In this document: positions 1-12,148 of the stretch, piece by piece | Layout: every line of letters starts with the position of its first letter | Numbering within the stretch: the first letter of the stretch is position 1 | NCBI GenBank assembly: GCA_027886175.1 | Contig: JAJNNQ010000002.1 | Coordinates: 8,428,001-8,492,000 of the forward strand | Length of the DNA: 64,000 bases | From: Phylloscopus collybita | Lineage: Eukaryota > Chordata > Aves > Passeriformes > Phylloscopidae | Direction: 5' to 3' | The notes under the pieces: model-generated | The model's database searches: none | Told to the model about the DNA's origin: nothing | The model's input: only the letters and a program-made list of their open reading frames with translations | Made by a program: the position numbers and the translations under genes

Positions 1-3000
1 AAGATAATACAAAGAAGAATGAGGATATATCCCTAAATAGACAAAATGCTACTTAGCATCTTCAGAGAGGCTGCAAAATGGAACTTTATAAGAACCTCAT
101 CAGGTGAACATCAACATAAAGGGAGAAACTACAGGAAGGACCTTTTTTCCCAGTTTTTTGTACAAATGCTGCAAAACAGATTAAAGTAAATTCCAGATAT
201 TTCCATCAACATCGTGTGAGATTTCTATCCGTGAGATTGTGATTTCATTTGTTTCTCTGAAACTTCTGCCTGTGGGACAGAGGACAGTGAGAGGCAGGAC
301 CTGACCTGGTGACTGCTCAGGGGGAAGCATCTCTGGAGCTGAGAACAGGAATGGAGCCACCACTTTTAGAGTGTGGTAGCTAAACTCAGCTAATCTGACT
401 TCTCACACCCAAATCCTTGTCAGCTAGGCTAATCATGGCTCCTAATTCAGGTCCATTGAAACTCAGGAATGTTTTTTCCTTTGGGGAAGTGGGGTTAAGT
501 GGAGTGAATAACCTCTGCTTGCACTTATACAATTTGCTGCCAGCAAGCGTGGCCTTTGCTTGTCTCTGGGAATAGCACTTGCTGATAGCCTGAAGTCATA
601 AATGCAATTATTTTGCATGTCATCACCACCCCTCTTGGCCATGATAGTGCTGCACCCACCTATCACACAGAACTGCTGCATGATGCACTGCTGAGTGCTG
701 AAATTCTTCCCTCTGCAAAAATAACACACAGGTCAGCCCACTTGTTTTCAGCTCACTGCTTTTCACCACCCTGCAGTACAAGCTGTAATGAAGTATCATT
801 TAAATGTCTTTTGACACTTGCTATTAAGGACAGCATGGTGCCTCTTCTTCTTGCTGGTGTTTGAAGTTCTGTAAATTGTCTTCCTCCAGCCCACAGACTC
901 CCAGGAGCAGGGAGGTGGCCTGGATGCTGTGTGCTCCTGTGGCAGAACAGAACAGCCCCAACAGACCAGCAAAGTTCCAGATCCCATCAGCTACCTTTGG
1001 AGACTGGTGATATGGTATGAGAAAGAAAAACTGGATAAGCTCAACATGAATGATTAAGGATGAACTCACTGCAGAGTCAGGGAATGAAGTTAGGCTGCCT
1101 TTGTTTTGTGTGGCTGCACTCTGTACAGTTAGCACACAGATCATTTCAGGTGTGTTTTGTTGTGCAAGGTAATGTCACTGATCATTGTTGCAAGTTGAAA
1201 TATAAACTGAATCTTGAATGCCTGTACATCTGTGTTTGCTTTCACAATCAGTGCCTGGCAGGGATTGCTCTGTACAATCCTTCAATTGTCTTTTGAAAGT
1301 GCGGTGCATTAGTGTACACAAAAATTGGTTTGGGTAAAACCAAGGGAGAACATACTTTTCTTTAGCTTCTTCTGAGTCCTCAGAGCCAAGTTAGTTCCCT
1401 TTGACATTAATTTAGATTAGGATCACCAAACCTTTGGTGAACTCAGGCTTTGTTGGTTAAGGGTGAATTTCAGAATTCCCTTGAAAGCCAAGTATGAACT
1501 GCAGTGCCTGGCTGAATCACTGCTTGGTCTCAGTTAAAGAACCAAATCTCAAGCAGATCTCTGAGTCTCTTCTAGGTGGCAGTAGCCCTTTTATCTGCTC
1601 AGGACAGAATAGCTGCTCTTGTACATTTGTCACCACTCACACACATCCTATCTGTAGAAGAGAAATCTCTGAATGATCCAATCCCCAGTTCCAGCTGCAT
1701 TTCCCTGGCTGGAGCTATCTGACCTCTGTCAGAGAGGAGCCTGAATGTGAACCAGCTCATACTTTGCATGGACAGTGAGGAGACCAAAGTCTTGGTGCAA
1801 AACTGGCTGTGCCTCACCATGACAGAACAGACCACGATTTTCTGTATAATTTTGCACATGCTAAAGTCTGCTGATAAGCTTCCTCTATTTATCTTACTGT
1901 TTGTAGCCATGGTGGCAGTTTGTGTGGAGTGTTACCAGGAGAAACAATACTGTCAAATTCACAGATGGGCCAGAGAGTTCAAAGCAAAGGAGCTCAGATA
2001 AAAAATTAGTCTAAGCATCTGCTTCTTGTCAAATGAGCATGAGAAGATGTAAGCGCTGAGTATGTGGACAGTCCTTGCATCAGAACCAGTCACATTACAT
2101 GTGCAGGCAGCAAAGCAAATTTTGGCTCCTGGAGTTGATTGATTACTGGATTTGAGACTGTCCCAAAGGTGCTGGGACAAGTCAGGTGATACAAGCTAAC
2201 TCACGTCACTTTGCAGTTAAGTAAAAGGCAAGTGTTGGCTCAGCAGCTCTGTGGAGATGGATGCAGAGCAAAGCAGCAGTAGCTCAGTTTCTGATGGTTA
2301 CAGAATATCCCAGAGGATAATGAAGGAAGGTCAAGCAGAGAAATATGAAACAGTTGAGTGTCCAAATTCGACAACTTTTCCTCCTACTGGTTCAGTTGTT
2401 GTTACAGCAAAGAGATGGGAAGGCCAGTTCAAATTTCATTGTATGAGTTTGCATATTTTTTGGTATTGAGGTTTTGAGTAAGAACCAGGTGACCTCATAA
2501 CTCTTATGTGTCCTGCAATATCTTTCTCTAGGACTTTTTTTTGCAGTATTTTATAAATCAAAAGTACAGTAACCTCTTCTAAAATGAAAAATCCTTTTGT
2601 GTTTGGCTGTTTTAAAAACACCACCAACATTTTCCTCTTAACTTGGCTCAGTTTCTGCTCATCTTATTTTGTTCTACTATTGACGTATCCTCTACAGGCC
2701 TAGACGGTTATTTTTATATGCCAAGCTGCTGTTTACAATTTTATCTCAACTTGCTATGTTTGATTTAATGTATTTCTGTTTAGTAATTTCCATCATCAAG
2801 ACACTATTTAGCCAAACTGACCTTTGCATATTTATTATAGCTAATTATAAAAATAGCATCTCTTACCTCGTAAACAGTCTGTACCTCAAATTATTAGAAC
2901 AGAAATTCATAAATAACATATGGGAAACTTTTTGATATAGCTCTAGTTAAATTATCTCTAGTAATAATAGAGGAGTTATTCAAAAGTTATATGCAGTGGC

Positions 3001-6000
3001 TATGAATGTATCAATACACAAGAGTAAGTAATGGGAAGTTAGAATGATTGAGGTTTACATCACTCCATGCAGACATACCAGTTTAGGCAGAAGTCAAGAG
3101 CTCAAACAGAGCATAAAAGAGCATAAAAGAAAGGCAATAGAAAGTTTAAAAGTGAAAAGGAGTCAGTAAAACATACCCAAGAATGCTGAAAGAAAACCAT
3201 AGTCTTCTGAGCACCTCACAGCACCTTAAGGAGCCTTAGAGAAGAGAATAGGCTTTTCAAATATTCATTTTTATACCATGCTGGGGAGGATGAAGAAAAC
3301 TTTGTAGGTACTTTCTGACTGGCTGAATGCAACTGAAGGGAATAAATGGTTTGTGATGCCAGATCCTTAGGAGGGTTTAAGAGAGTCAGAAAGTCAGTGA
3401 GGTGAATAGCACAGTATTTCTTTAGTCTTAAAACCAGTTTGATCAAGCTGCACATTTTGAAAATCCCACTTGTTTTCAAACTCTGAGACATCTGGAATTG
3501 GTAAGAAAGGATAACGGTGGGTGAAATCCTGAAAAGACTGCCAGGTAGAGAATTAAAGGCCAGTGGCATAATTAGCACCAGGCAGCATGTTTTTTATTGA
3601 AGACTGACCAAAAGAAATGCATATCCAGTGCCTTTGTCTTGGGCTGTGTCACCAGGTGGCACATGTAAGGAAGGCAGGTCTGTGGTGGTGGCAGGTGTGG
3701 TACCTTGTGTCACTCCTTCAGTGTTTGCTGTGTATGGGGTGGATGAGACCCAGGCTGGGCCATTTGACAGCGGTGACTCCTCAGTGGAGAGCTGCAGGAA
3801 CTGGGAGAAGAGAGGGGATGAGAGAAGTGTATAAACCTGCACAGGGCTGCTGTGCCATAATTAATGCTGTGCCATTTTGATGAGCATATAAAGGAACAGT
3901 AAGGGAGCTAAGGAGGATCTCCAGGGACTTTTAGCTCCCAGTGACTTTCTGATATTATTCTAAATGCAGCTGCTGCTGACAGTGATTGGCAGTTTGATTA
4001 TATTCCAAACAAGGACCTGAAGGTATGGTGCACAAACGCAGTATTCCTTACATCAAGCAGTGAAAATAGTTCACAGCTGTCATGTCTGGTCAGATGAGCT
4101 TTTACAGACTACAGAGAGTCAGATTATTCATTTAGTTTAAAGCAAGGTTGTCCTCCTGCAGTTGAAAATGATGGAATTGCTGCAGATAGTTTGCAGCTAA
4201 ATGTCCTCCATTCTGGAAGTTATTCAACCCTGATGGGAGAGGAAAACCTTCATTCTGCTAAAGCTAGTGAGGAAAGTTCCCTTCAAATTCAATGGTGGTA
4301 GGGTTTCAGCTTGAACTTTCTGAGATAACCTGGCACAGTTTAGAGAGTGGGTGTTACTCCAGGGGTCATTTTCTACCCTATAACATGACCATTGCTGTCC
4401 CAGTTGTTGGCTGGGAAGCCATGAGAAGAGTCAGCCTTTTCAGCTTAGGAAAATCACCTCGTCCTTCGTGACCTTTCCATCAGCTCTAATTAGAGTAGTT
4501 AGGTTCAGCACAGACAACATTTGCATGCCTTTATGGTGCTTAAAAAATGGCAAACTGATTTCTTGGTCACTCAGCAGCTGTGTAGACATTGATGCTGTTA
4601 GAGAGTGAAAGCTGGAAATCTCCTCTAGAAGATTTATTATGATTTATGTGCCTTTCTAACTGTGGAGTGGCCAGGTTCTGTTTTGAGATTCTCTGTTATA
4701 AATTCAAATAAATTGTGGACAGAACCTTGGGAAAGGCCTGTTGATTCATTGTCCCATTCAGCATCTATTAAAATCAAAGCACCTTTAGCAGGTGTATGTC
4801 TAAGACATGCACACATGGTGTATAATCCCAGACATAAATCTTAATTTATGGGTATATTTACACATTAGAGATTCTTTCATCTCCCTTGGTGATCTGCTGT
4901 AGGATTTATCAGTTCCTACAGCACAGATGCCTTCCTAAACCAGATTCCTCTGACTGCAAATGAAGTTGATTCCATCTTGGTTTACATTAGTGTAAGTGGA
5001 AAAATCTGGATTATCCTATTCTTTAATAATCCCTGCATATATATGAAAAATACTATCATGTTGCTGCAACACTTCTTTATTCTAGAATGAATAAAGATAT
5101 TCTTACAAATTTTTTTAGAGGTTGAGGATTCTTAAAGTTTTTGGGTTTTTATTTCTTTCCACTAACACTTCTCATTTTTCTAGAATACTAAGTGAAATGT
5201 CCAGGACAAATTGCTGTACTACAGCAACAACACTGTGAAATAAATAGAGCTGTTAAAAGGGAATTAAATGTAGAATAACTTGCACTAAAAAATAAAATTA
5301 TTTCAAAATGCCATTAACTATTTTCATCACAATTCTCACTGAGGAAAGCAAATATGTCATTGATTGATGCACTGCAAGTAATACAGCACCACTTAATATA
5401 TTACTATTTAAAAGACAATTCAAAAACTATTTGTCCTTCTTCTCTGTTTTCTTGCTGTTCCCATCCAGCAAGACATTTTCATGGCATCAGTTTGGGTGGT
5501 GCCATTTGGCTCCTGCAGAGGAAAAAAAGGACCAGTTTTTCTGTTATGCTGGCTACCATTTAATCCTGGTTTATTTTCTACCCTAAGTCCTGACAGCATC
5601 TTTCAGGTTTTGTGGTCTTGCAAAGACAAATTGAAATGCAACTTGTCTGCATTTTAACACCTGAATGTCTTCCACTGAGTGATTAGGCTCACATCCTGAT
5701 TAATTTCATTGGGTGGCAAGGAATGGTTACACATACCATAGCTGGGGCTGGAGTGACTCCTGGTCTAACAGAGCAATGAGGAAAAGCAAGTGCTTATGTC
5801 CTCCTAAAGATTAATTGCTATTGAAGATGAGAACAGATTCTCTCCAATTATTAGCACTTGTACCTGGACCAAGAGGTATATCCTCCCCTTTCTATGCTAG
5901 AAATTATGCTCTGCAGCTGCCTGAAAGAGAAAAAAAAACACATTTAGCTTGAGATGGATGATAACATGAAGGAAATTTTTATTTCCATTTAAGTATAGAA

Positions 6001-8080
6001 ATTCTGCTCTAGTACTTTGAAATATGCACAGGAGGCTTATGTGCAATAGGACAGAAGCCCTCTCTAGCTGTGGAATTGGACAAAGTCATGAAATAGGAAG
6101 TGCTTGTTTTAAAGTGTGCGAGACACTGTCCTGGCTTGCAGCATAAATTATGAATCTTCCCCTTCCTGCAGGCCTGCACTGTGTGTCCGTGGCTGAACAC
6201 ACAGTCCTTGGCCACAGATAACAAAGGAAATGGAAGATTTTTGACTAGGCAGAGCAGTCATTTCTCACTGAGCCTTGTCCTTAATGACGTGCAGTGTGCT
6301 GTGGGGATGGGTGCAGCTACTTTGCTGAGAAAGGAGCACCATCTAAAAGCAATCACTGCTGCCCTTCTGACAGCCATCCCAAGTAATTATCACCTTGGAA
6401 GATGAAAGGGAAGCAAAAGTCAAAATATTTGAGGATAACTCGGTGTCTGAAAAAAAAATTCTTTAATGCTTTCTCATTCCAAACAGTGCCATGTTATTGA
6501 CATTATGGTCAAACTCACTCAGACCAGACTCTCTGCTCCTCTTCCTCTCCCATAGAAATACACCATTGGTTAAATGCACATCCAGACCTGGTCTAAAGCC
6601 CAGTCCCCTTTAACATTCACAATGTAGAAAGTAGTGCTTAATATTACTTGAAATTATAGTAAATGCTGCCCAAGGGAGCAATTTTTCACTATATAACCTG
6701 CTGACTTGACAATTACTGTGAAATGCAATTATAATGAGCAAGGGACAGCAAAGGCATGGAGTGACTTCAGGGCACAGGAGAAGCCAGTGGATGAGTTGGT
6801 GGCTCTGACTGGCTGAGCTCTGTCTCTGTAGAGAAACCCTCAAAACAAAGAGAGGAAAACAACAAGCTAAAATGTGCCTGTCCTTGGCTCCTGGCTGCAG
6901 AACTGTGTCCTCTGGAAAACTGCCCAGGAAGTGTAGCACACCTTCAGGTGTCATGGGAGATATATGATATGTATGTTACAGCCAAGAGCAAGCTGTAAAG
7001 TATAAGAAATAGAGAGCAGTCATTAACAAGGCACTGACTAGTTTAGTTTAAATTAGAGAATAGTCAAGCTATGGCAGTGATACAGAACGTATTCCTATAA
7101 AACACAAACCTATTTCTGACTGTTACAGAGCTGCCCCTTTATATTTCATTGGCATAAAAGTTACTAACTGCAAAATACTGCTTGGCCCTAATAAAACTGT
7201 ACTCAGTTTTTGAGTGTTTTATTTATGGGATAAGTGGTGTGATGACATTTTAAATGGTTTCTCTCTGAATAGGGATAATGATCTAATGATTATTTAAGTG
7301 ATTTTCTCAAGCAGTCCTGCACTGAGGAAACTGAAATATATGAAAAGTATTGCCATGTAAATGTCAGTGAAAATAATTAAGCAGTGAGAAATTTAAGAAA
7401 GTATAATTTGTTTCATTTTCCCCTCTTCTGTGGAGATTTTAAAAATGAGCATAACTAAAATGTCCTGGGAAATATTATGGGATAATAATATGGCATGATT
7501 TAAGGAAGGTTTTCCATCTCCATTGCAGTTGCCACATGGTATTTCTGTAAAAAGTTCAGAATGAAGTAGAAATGAACTGTACACTGGATCCCTAAAGTAA
7601 TTTAATCACATACATTCACTTCTGAGTGTAAACTGCTATATCCATTAGAGCAGAAAACAGTTTATCAGGGGACTACTCACTGGAAAGGTATTGAATATTT
7701 GAAAATAAAAAGAAATAGGCTGGTAAGAATATTGTCCCATGATTCTATGAATTTCTGTTAATGGAAGATTTTTAATACAGATGAAGCTATATGTTTCAGA
7801 AACTGTTTAGCAAGGTTTATCAAGAGAGGTCCTTCAGTCTTCACTCCACAAAAATGATGAACTAATGGCATAGACTGAGCTGATCCTTGAGGATAGAATT
7901 GCAAGACAGTTATTTTCATGAGGTTTTTTACAGAGGATTGAGGGTTCCTTGATTTTCTGATTTTGAAAAACCCAGCCAAATTAAGATTAAAAAAATGACA
8001 AGGCAGACATCTCTAGAATTAGAACAGATTTTCTAATTGATTTTCTAATACTCTTTTTGTGATTTTTTTTTTTTTTAAGT
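1..8080. other. AT-rich flank, no gene recognised
   Basis: About 8 kb of unique-looking sequence. The only open frames are short (the longest, 120 codons at 3216-3578 on the minus strand, has no recognisable domain). One small tandem duplication (GAGCATAAAA twice near 3111-3130) was noted. I see no exon, RNA gene or transposon I can name. Confidence 0.7.
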
Positions 8081-8874
8081 TGTCTTGGTTTGGAAAGACA
8101 GGTATCTGCCAGGCAAAGCTGGAGTTTCCCTTGGAATAGAGAATGTAAACCCCTCACCCCTTCCAAATTATAATTTTGCAATTAAGGGTTTTCAGGCAAA
8201 GATTTGGGAATAGGAATATCAGTTCTTTACTAGGAATATTAACAATACAAATGTAGTAGGAAAACAAACAAACAAGCAAACAACAATCCTAGAAACCCTG
8301 ACAGAATCAGAGCTACAACCTGACACCCTGTTGGTCAGGGTGTTGGAAGCAGTCCAAAAGTCAGTCCTCCTGGAGTGGCAGATGTGATTCTGTTGGAATG
8401 ATTATTTAATGAATGATTGGAATGATTAATTTAATTATTTAATCAGAGATGATCCTGAGAGAAAAAGGGTTCAGTGATGGTGAGAAAGGTCCAGTGATGG
8501 TGAGAAGGGTCCAGTCTTCCTCTGGGACTCTGGTGGGACCAGATACTTTGCGTTTCTGCTTCTCAGTTTTTATCCAGGTAGGAATGGCTGGCTCCTCCCC
8601 CACTGGGTGGAGCATCTCACAATGGGATGATGGAATGTGTTGTGTGAGGCTTGGTGAGCCTTAATGGCCCATTAGCAGAAAATATCCCCATGGAGGGAGG
8701 ATGGGTGGTGAAAGAGATAAGAAACACTGCCCCACCTGGTTTTAACTGCTGGCCCATTATCAGAAAGCACCCAGCCCCCTCCCCCCAGAATAACAAGAGA
8801 TAAAGAAAAAACATCTCCCTAACTGCTTTCAACAAATGAAATAGAATACACATTTTTGGTTTCATAACTCAAGA
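8081..8874 (+). mobile_element. Endogenous-retrovirus LTR, probably solo (+)
   Basis: Starts TGTCTTGGTTTGGAAAGACA and continues CAAAGCTGGAGTTTCCCTTG and GAGAATGTAAACCCC, a pattern I associate with a common passerine ERV LTR. Downstream are short tandem units (CAGTGATGGTGAGAA twice) and GC-richer sequence to about 8.85 kb. No retroviral gene is visible on either side, so a solo LTR is likely. The right end is uncertain (8850-8875) and I could not identify target-site duplications. Confidence 0.65.
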
Positions 8875-8875
8875 C

Positions 8876-11009
8876 ATTATTAGGTTTTGTGTGTACGTAA
8901 CCGAGAAGTTCTCTTTTTTTTCTTGTATGTAAATGCTAACGTAAATATCATAGTGCTGATCTGTGTCTGATTCATTTTTATATATGCCATGTTCTCTACT
9001 CAATGAATTCACTCATTAATTTTCTATGCAGCAGCTTGTATTTCATTAGATATTTTTTCCCTCCTGCAGGCAGAAATAGCTCTGAAGAAACATTAATCAC
9101 TGATTCCTGCAGAAAATATTCTTGAATTGTGAGTTGTGTAGTGTTTCTCTTCCTTCTGATTTCTTGACTTATTCTCTTTTTCATGTAAAAGTTATTTCCA
9201 AGACAGAAGCTCCTGTGTGGCCCTTCATTCAGTTACAACTGATTATTATGTTCAGTTCTTTTTCTGCCATTGGTGAGGCTGCATTATTTTATTAATATAT
9301 TCATTACTTTATAGAAGCTATTATGCAATTTTTTTTTTAATCTGGAATACATTATGGCTTTACTATTTGCTTAAATAGATATTTTATGAACAAAACAAAA
9401 TAGAATTAAGAAACCATCTGTTGCATGTAGGTAGTGTTCTTCCATTGTTAAGGTAGTGCATACATGTGTGTTATGAATATACAGCATCCAGATATATAAA
9501 TGAAAGTAGAAAAGCATTCTGTATCAGCAGCTTAATAACTGAGATTTCTGTAGCTGATTATGGAAATTATATTTGATATATTAATACTTTTCTTCAATGC
9601 ACAGAAATCTGCATGGCCTTAACTGAAAACAGACTTTATCCCATCATTAATGAGAATGAACTGCAACATCGTTGCTAAGTGTGGGATTCCTGATTCAGGC
9701 AGAGCACCTCAGTTACTTGTTGAGTGTGTTGGGAAAAAAAGGTGGCAGGGATTGGAGTGGTGCAGTTTAGTGTTACTGAGAAGACATAGCTTCTCACGAG
9801 GAGATGTAACTTGCCTGGTAGGGACCAAACTCAGTTTTTATTTTCAGGTCATTAACAAGCATAAAGCTTTTTACAGTTAAAACCCAAGCAACCAAATGAA
9901 CAACAGTGATTTTGAAAGCTGACCACTTCCTAACATCCCCAGAATCAACAGCAGATGAAAAGATCTTCAGGAAGAGGTTGCAATGAAAATCTTTTCCCCT
10001 AGCCAGTATCTTAACTTATGTTCCCAGTCCCCTATGTCCTGTACATCCAATATGGGACTATTTTTGACAAAACTGAGAAAAAACTGTTTTAGCACTCCTC
10101 TCATCTGCAGCAAGCCTTGGTTCAGTGGGCAGTACCTTTTGGACCTGCCATGTCTCAGTCTGCAATTGCATATGGGTAGAAAGTGATGTCTCAGTTCTCA
10201 GCTAGACCCAATGAGCAAAACTTTGCTCTGAACTTTGATTAACAGAAAACTCTTAGGAATATCTGCATCTTCAGAAAGGATCTGGTGCATAAGGAGTTAC
10301 TCAGGACTGGTGAGAAATGCTATGAGCCTCAGCAAAGAAACCAAATTATTTACTGCCTCATCTTCTTGCTTCCTGGCCTAGCCATGGTGCTGGACATCCC
10401 ATTCCTACACTAACGGCATGTTTACTTCCTGCCCCTGGTACAGAGGGAGTGTCCCTCACCCCACACTTTATTTGGACTGCCAAACAATCCTAAGGCCAAG
10501 AACAAAAGGTCTTCTCTGTGTTTGATCTTCTGTGAGCATATTTTATTCAGTAGTTTCAAAACTCTGCATATTTTAAAAACATTAGTTGGATTTACCGCCT
10601 GTGACTTCATGATCTTTTTCCAGGAATTCTCTCTTTGAAGTGCTTTTCCAGAGAATATTACAACTATGTCTGTTCCTTTGTAAACTTACTGACACTACTC
10701 TGTCTTTTCAGATAGATAACATGAGCAGTTCACAGGCTGCTATAATTTAAACTTATCTCTTAAGCATGCATTGGAGCAGTATAGTCAATAGATATCCCTG
10801 ATGTCTTTCCATGATGGTTTGGAGACTCTAGGACCAATGGTTCTTAGGAAAGGAAAAATCCCTGTCAAACTTGTACATGGTCTAAATGGTCTAAATCCTG
10901 TAACTTATCCTATCTAACTTCAGATATCAGTGTTCAAGGACATGGTGCTTCTGAGTGTAAAATTAGAGGATGGAATTGGGGTTGGATAGTATAAACACAG
11001 AGTTAGGAT
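8876..11009. other. AT-rich intergenic sequence
   Basis: No gene, RNA gene or recognised repeat seen. Open frames are all under 80 codons. Confidence 0.7.
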
Positions 11010-11085
11010 TTTTTGTTTGTTTGTTTGTTTGAGGTTTTTTGTTGTTGTTGTTGTTTGTTGTTTTGTTTTGTTTTGTTTTGTTTTG

Positions 11086-11116
<31 letters not shown>

Positions 11117-11117
11117 G
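11010..11117. repeat. Compound GTTT / GTT / GTTTT simple repeat
   Basis: A run of GTTT units (about 11012-11030), then GTT units (about 11040-11060), then some ten GTTTT units to 11117. The plus strand contains almost only G and T. It abuts a CR1 fragment exactly where that fragment loses its normal 3' end. Confidence 0.95.
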
Positions 11118-11248
11118 AGAAAAGAAGCCCCATCCGACCTGGCCGAGAACACTTCCAGGGATGGGCCAGCCACAGCTTTTCTGTCAAGCCTGGGCCAGGG
11201 CCTCACCATCCTCAGAGGGAAGAATTTCTTACTAATATTTAATCTGTA
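11118..11248 (-). mobile_element. CR1 fragment (-), lacking its usual 3' terminus
   Basis: Reverse complement of the CR1 3' region: GAACACTTCCAGGGATGGG, CAGCCACAGCTTTTCTGTC, GGGCCTCACCATCCTCAGAG, GAAGAATTTCTTACTAATA. The element's own last 100 bp or so (GATCC...TTCTATGA type) are absent. On its sense strand it runs straight into (CAAAA)n. Confidence 0.82.
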
Positions 11249-11787
11249 GATATTATAAATTCAGAATTTCTTTGAAGATCTAAAATGCTCCTTGAAGGAA
11301 AAGAGATGTCCAGGGAGTCCTGTACTCATGAGGACAACAGAAAGGCCATAATCCCAGAGTCACAGTGTTCCAGTCATTCCAACACCGGTGTCCATCTTAT
11401 TACCTCCATTTCTGTATTTGTGCCTTGCAAAAGAAAATGAGAAACTTCTCTTGCAGAGAATGAGATCTCCCTCTCTCTACATGGTTTTTTGAAAGCAGCT
11501 TCTCAGGAGCTGAATCACATACCAGTCTCCAGTTCAGTTTAATGGATAAGGGAGCATTGGCCTATCAACATGATTCCACCCTGAAGTACTGAACTAACAA
11601 CCTGGGTACTTGCTCTAAACATTACCATTTTGGCATATCATCTGCTTCTTCTCTGAGTGCCTGGTGGCTTTGTGTGTTTGGTCTGCCATTGTAGCAGTAA
11701 TCACAGAACACCTGATGGAAACAACTCATGAAAGGAAACCCAAAAGATGCATTAACAGTACAGTATTGAAATATTCTTCTAGGACTG

Positions 11788-12148
11788 AACATAGAATGGG
11801 TTGGGATGGAAGGGACCTTAAAAACCATCTCATTTCAACCCCCCTGCCAGGAACACCTCCCACAAGACCAGGCATACCAAAGCCTTTTCCAACCTGGCCT
11901 TGAACACTTCCAGGGATGGGGCAGCCACAGCTTCTCAGGCCAGCCTGGACCAGGGAGTCACCATCTTCAAAAGGAAGAATTTCTTACTAATATTTAATCT
12001 GAATCTACTCGCTTTCAATTTAAAACTATTGCCTCTTGCCCTATTCTTCCATGCCCCTGTAAAAAGTCCCGCTCCAGGTCTCTCAAGTAGCCCCTTCAGG
12101 TGCTGTAAGGTGTTTTAAAGTCTCCTGGCTGAATGACCCCAACTCTCA
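11788..12148 (-). mobile_element. CR1 LINE 3' fragment (-)
   Basis: Begins with the 3' terminus (CATAGAATGGGTTGGGATGG), then GACCTTAAAAACCATCTCAT, CCTGGCCTTGAACACTTCC and GGGGCAGCCACAGCTTCTC, and continues to about 12148. It shares the diagnostic CTTACTAATATTTAATCTG with the fragment at 11118-11248, so both probably belong to one subfamily. Confidence 0.9.

Noticed and set aside
11003..11249. Poly-Asn/Lys/Gln and poly-Phe/Leu/Val frames around 11.0-11.25 kb
   Set aside because: Translations of the GTTT/GTTTT simple repeat and the adjoining CR1 fragment.
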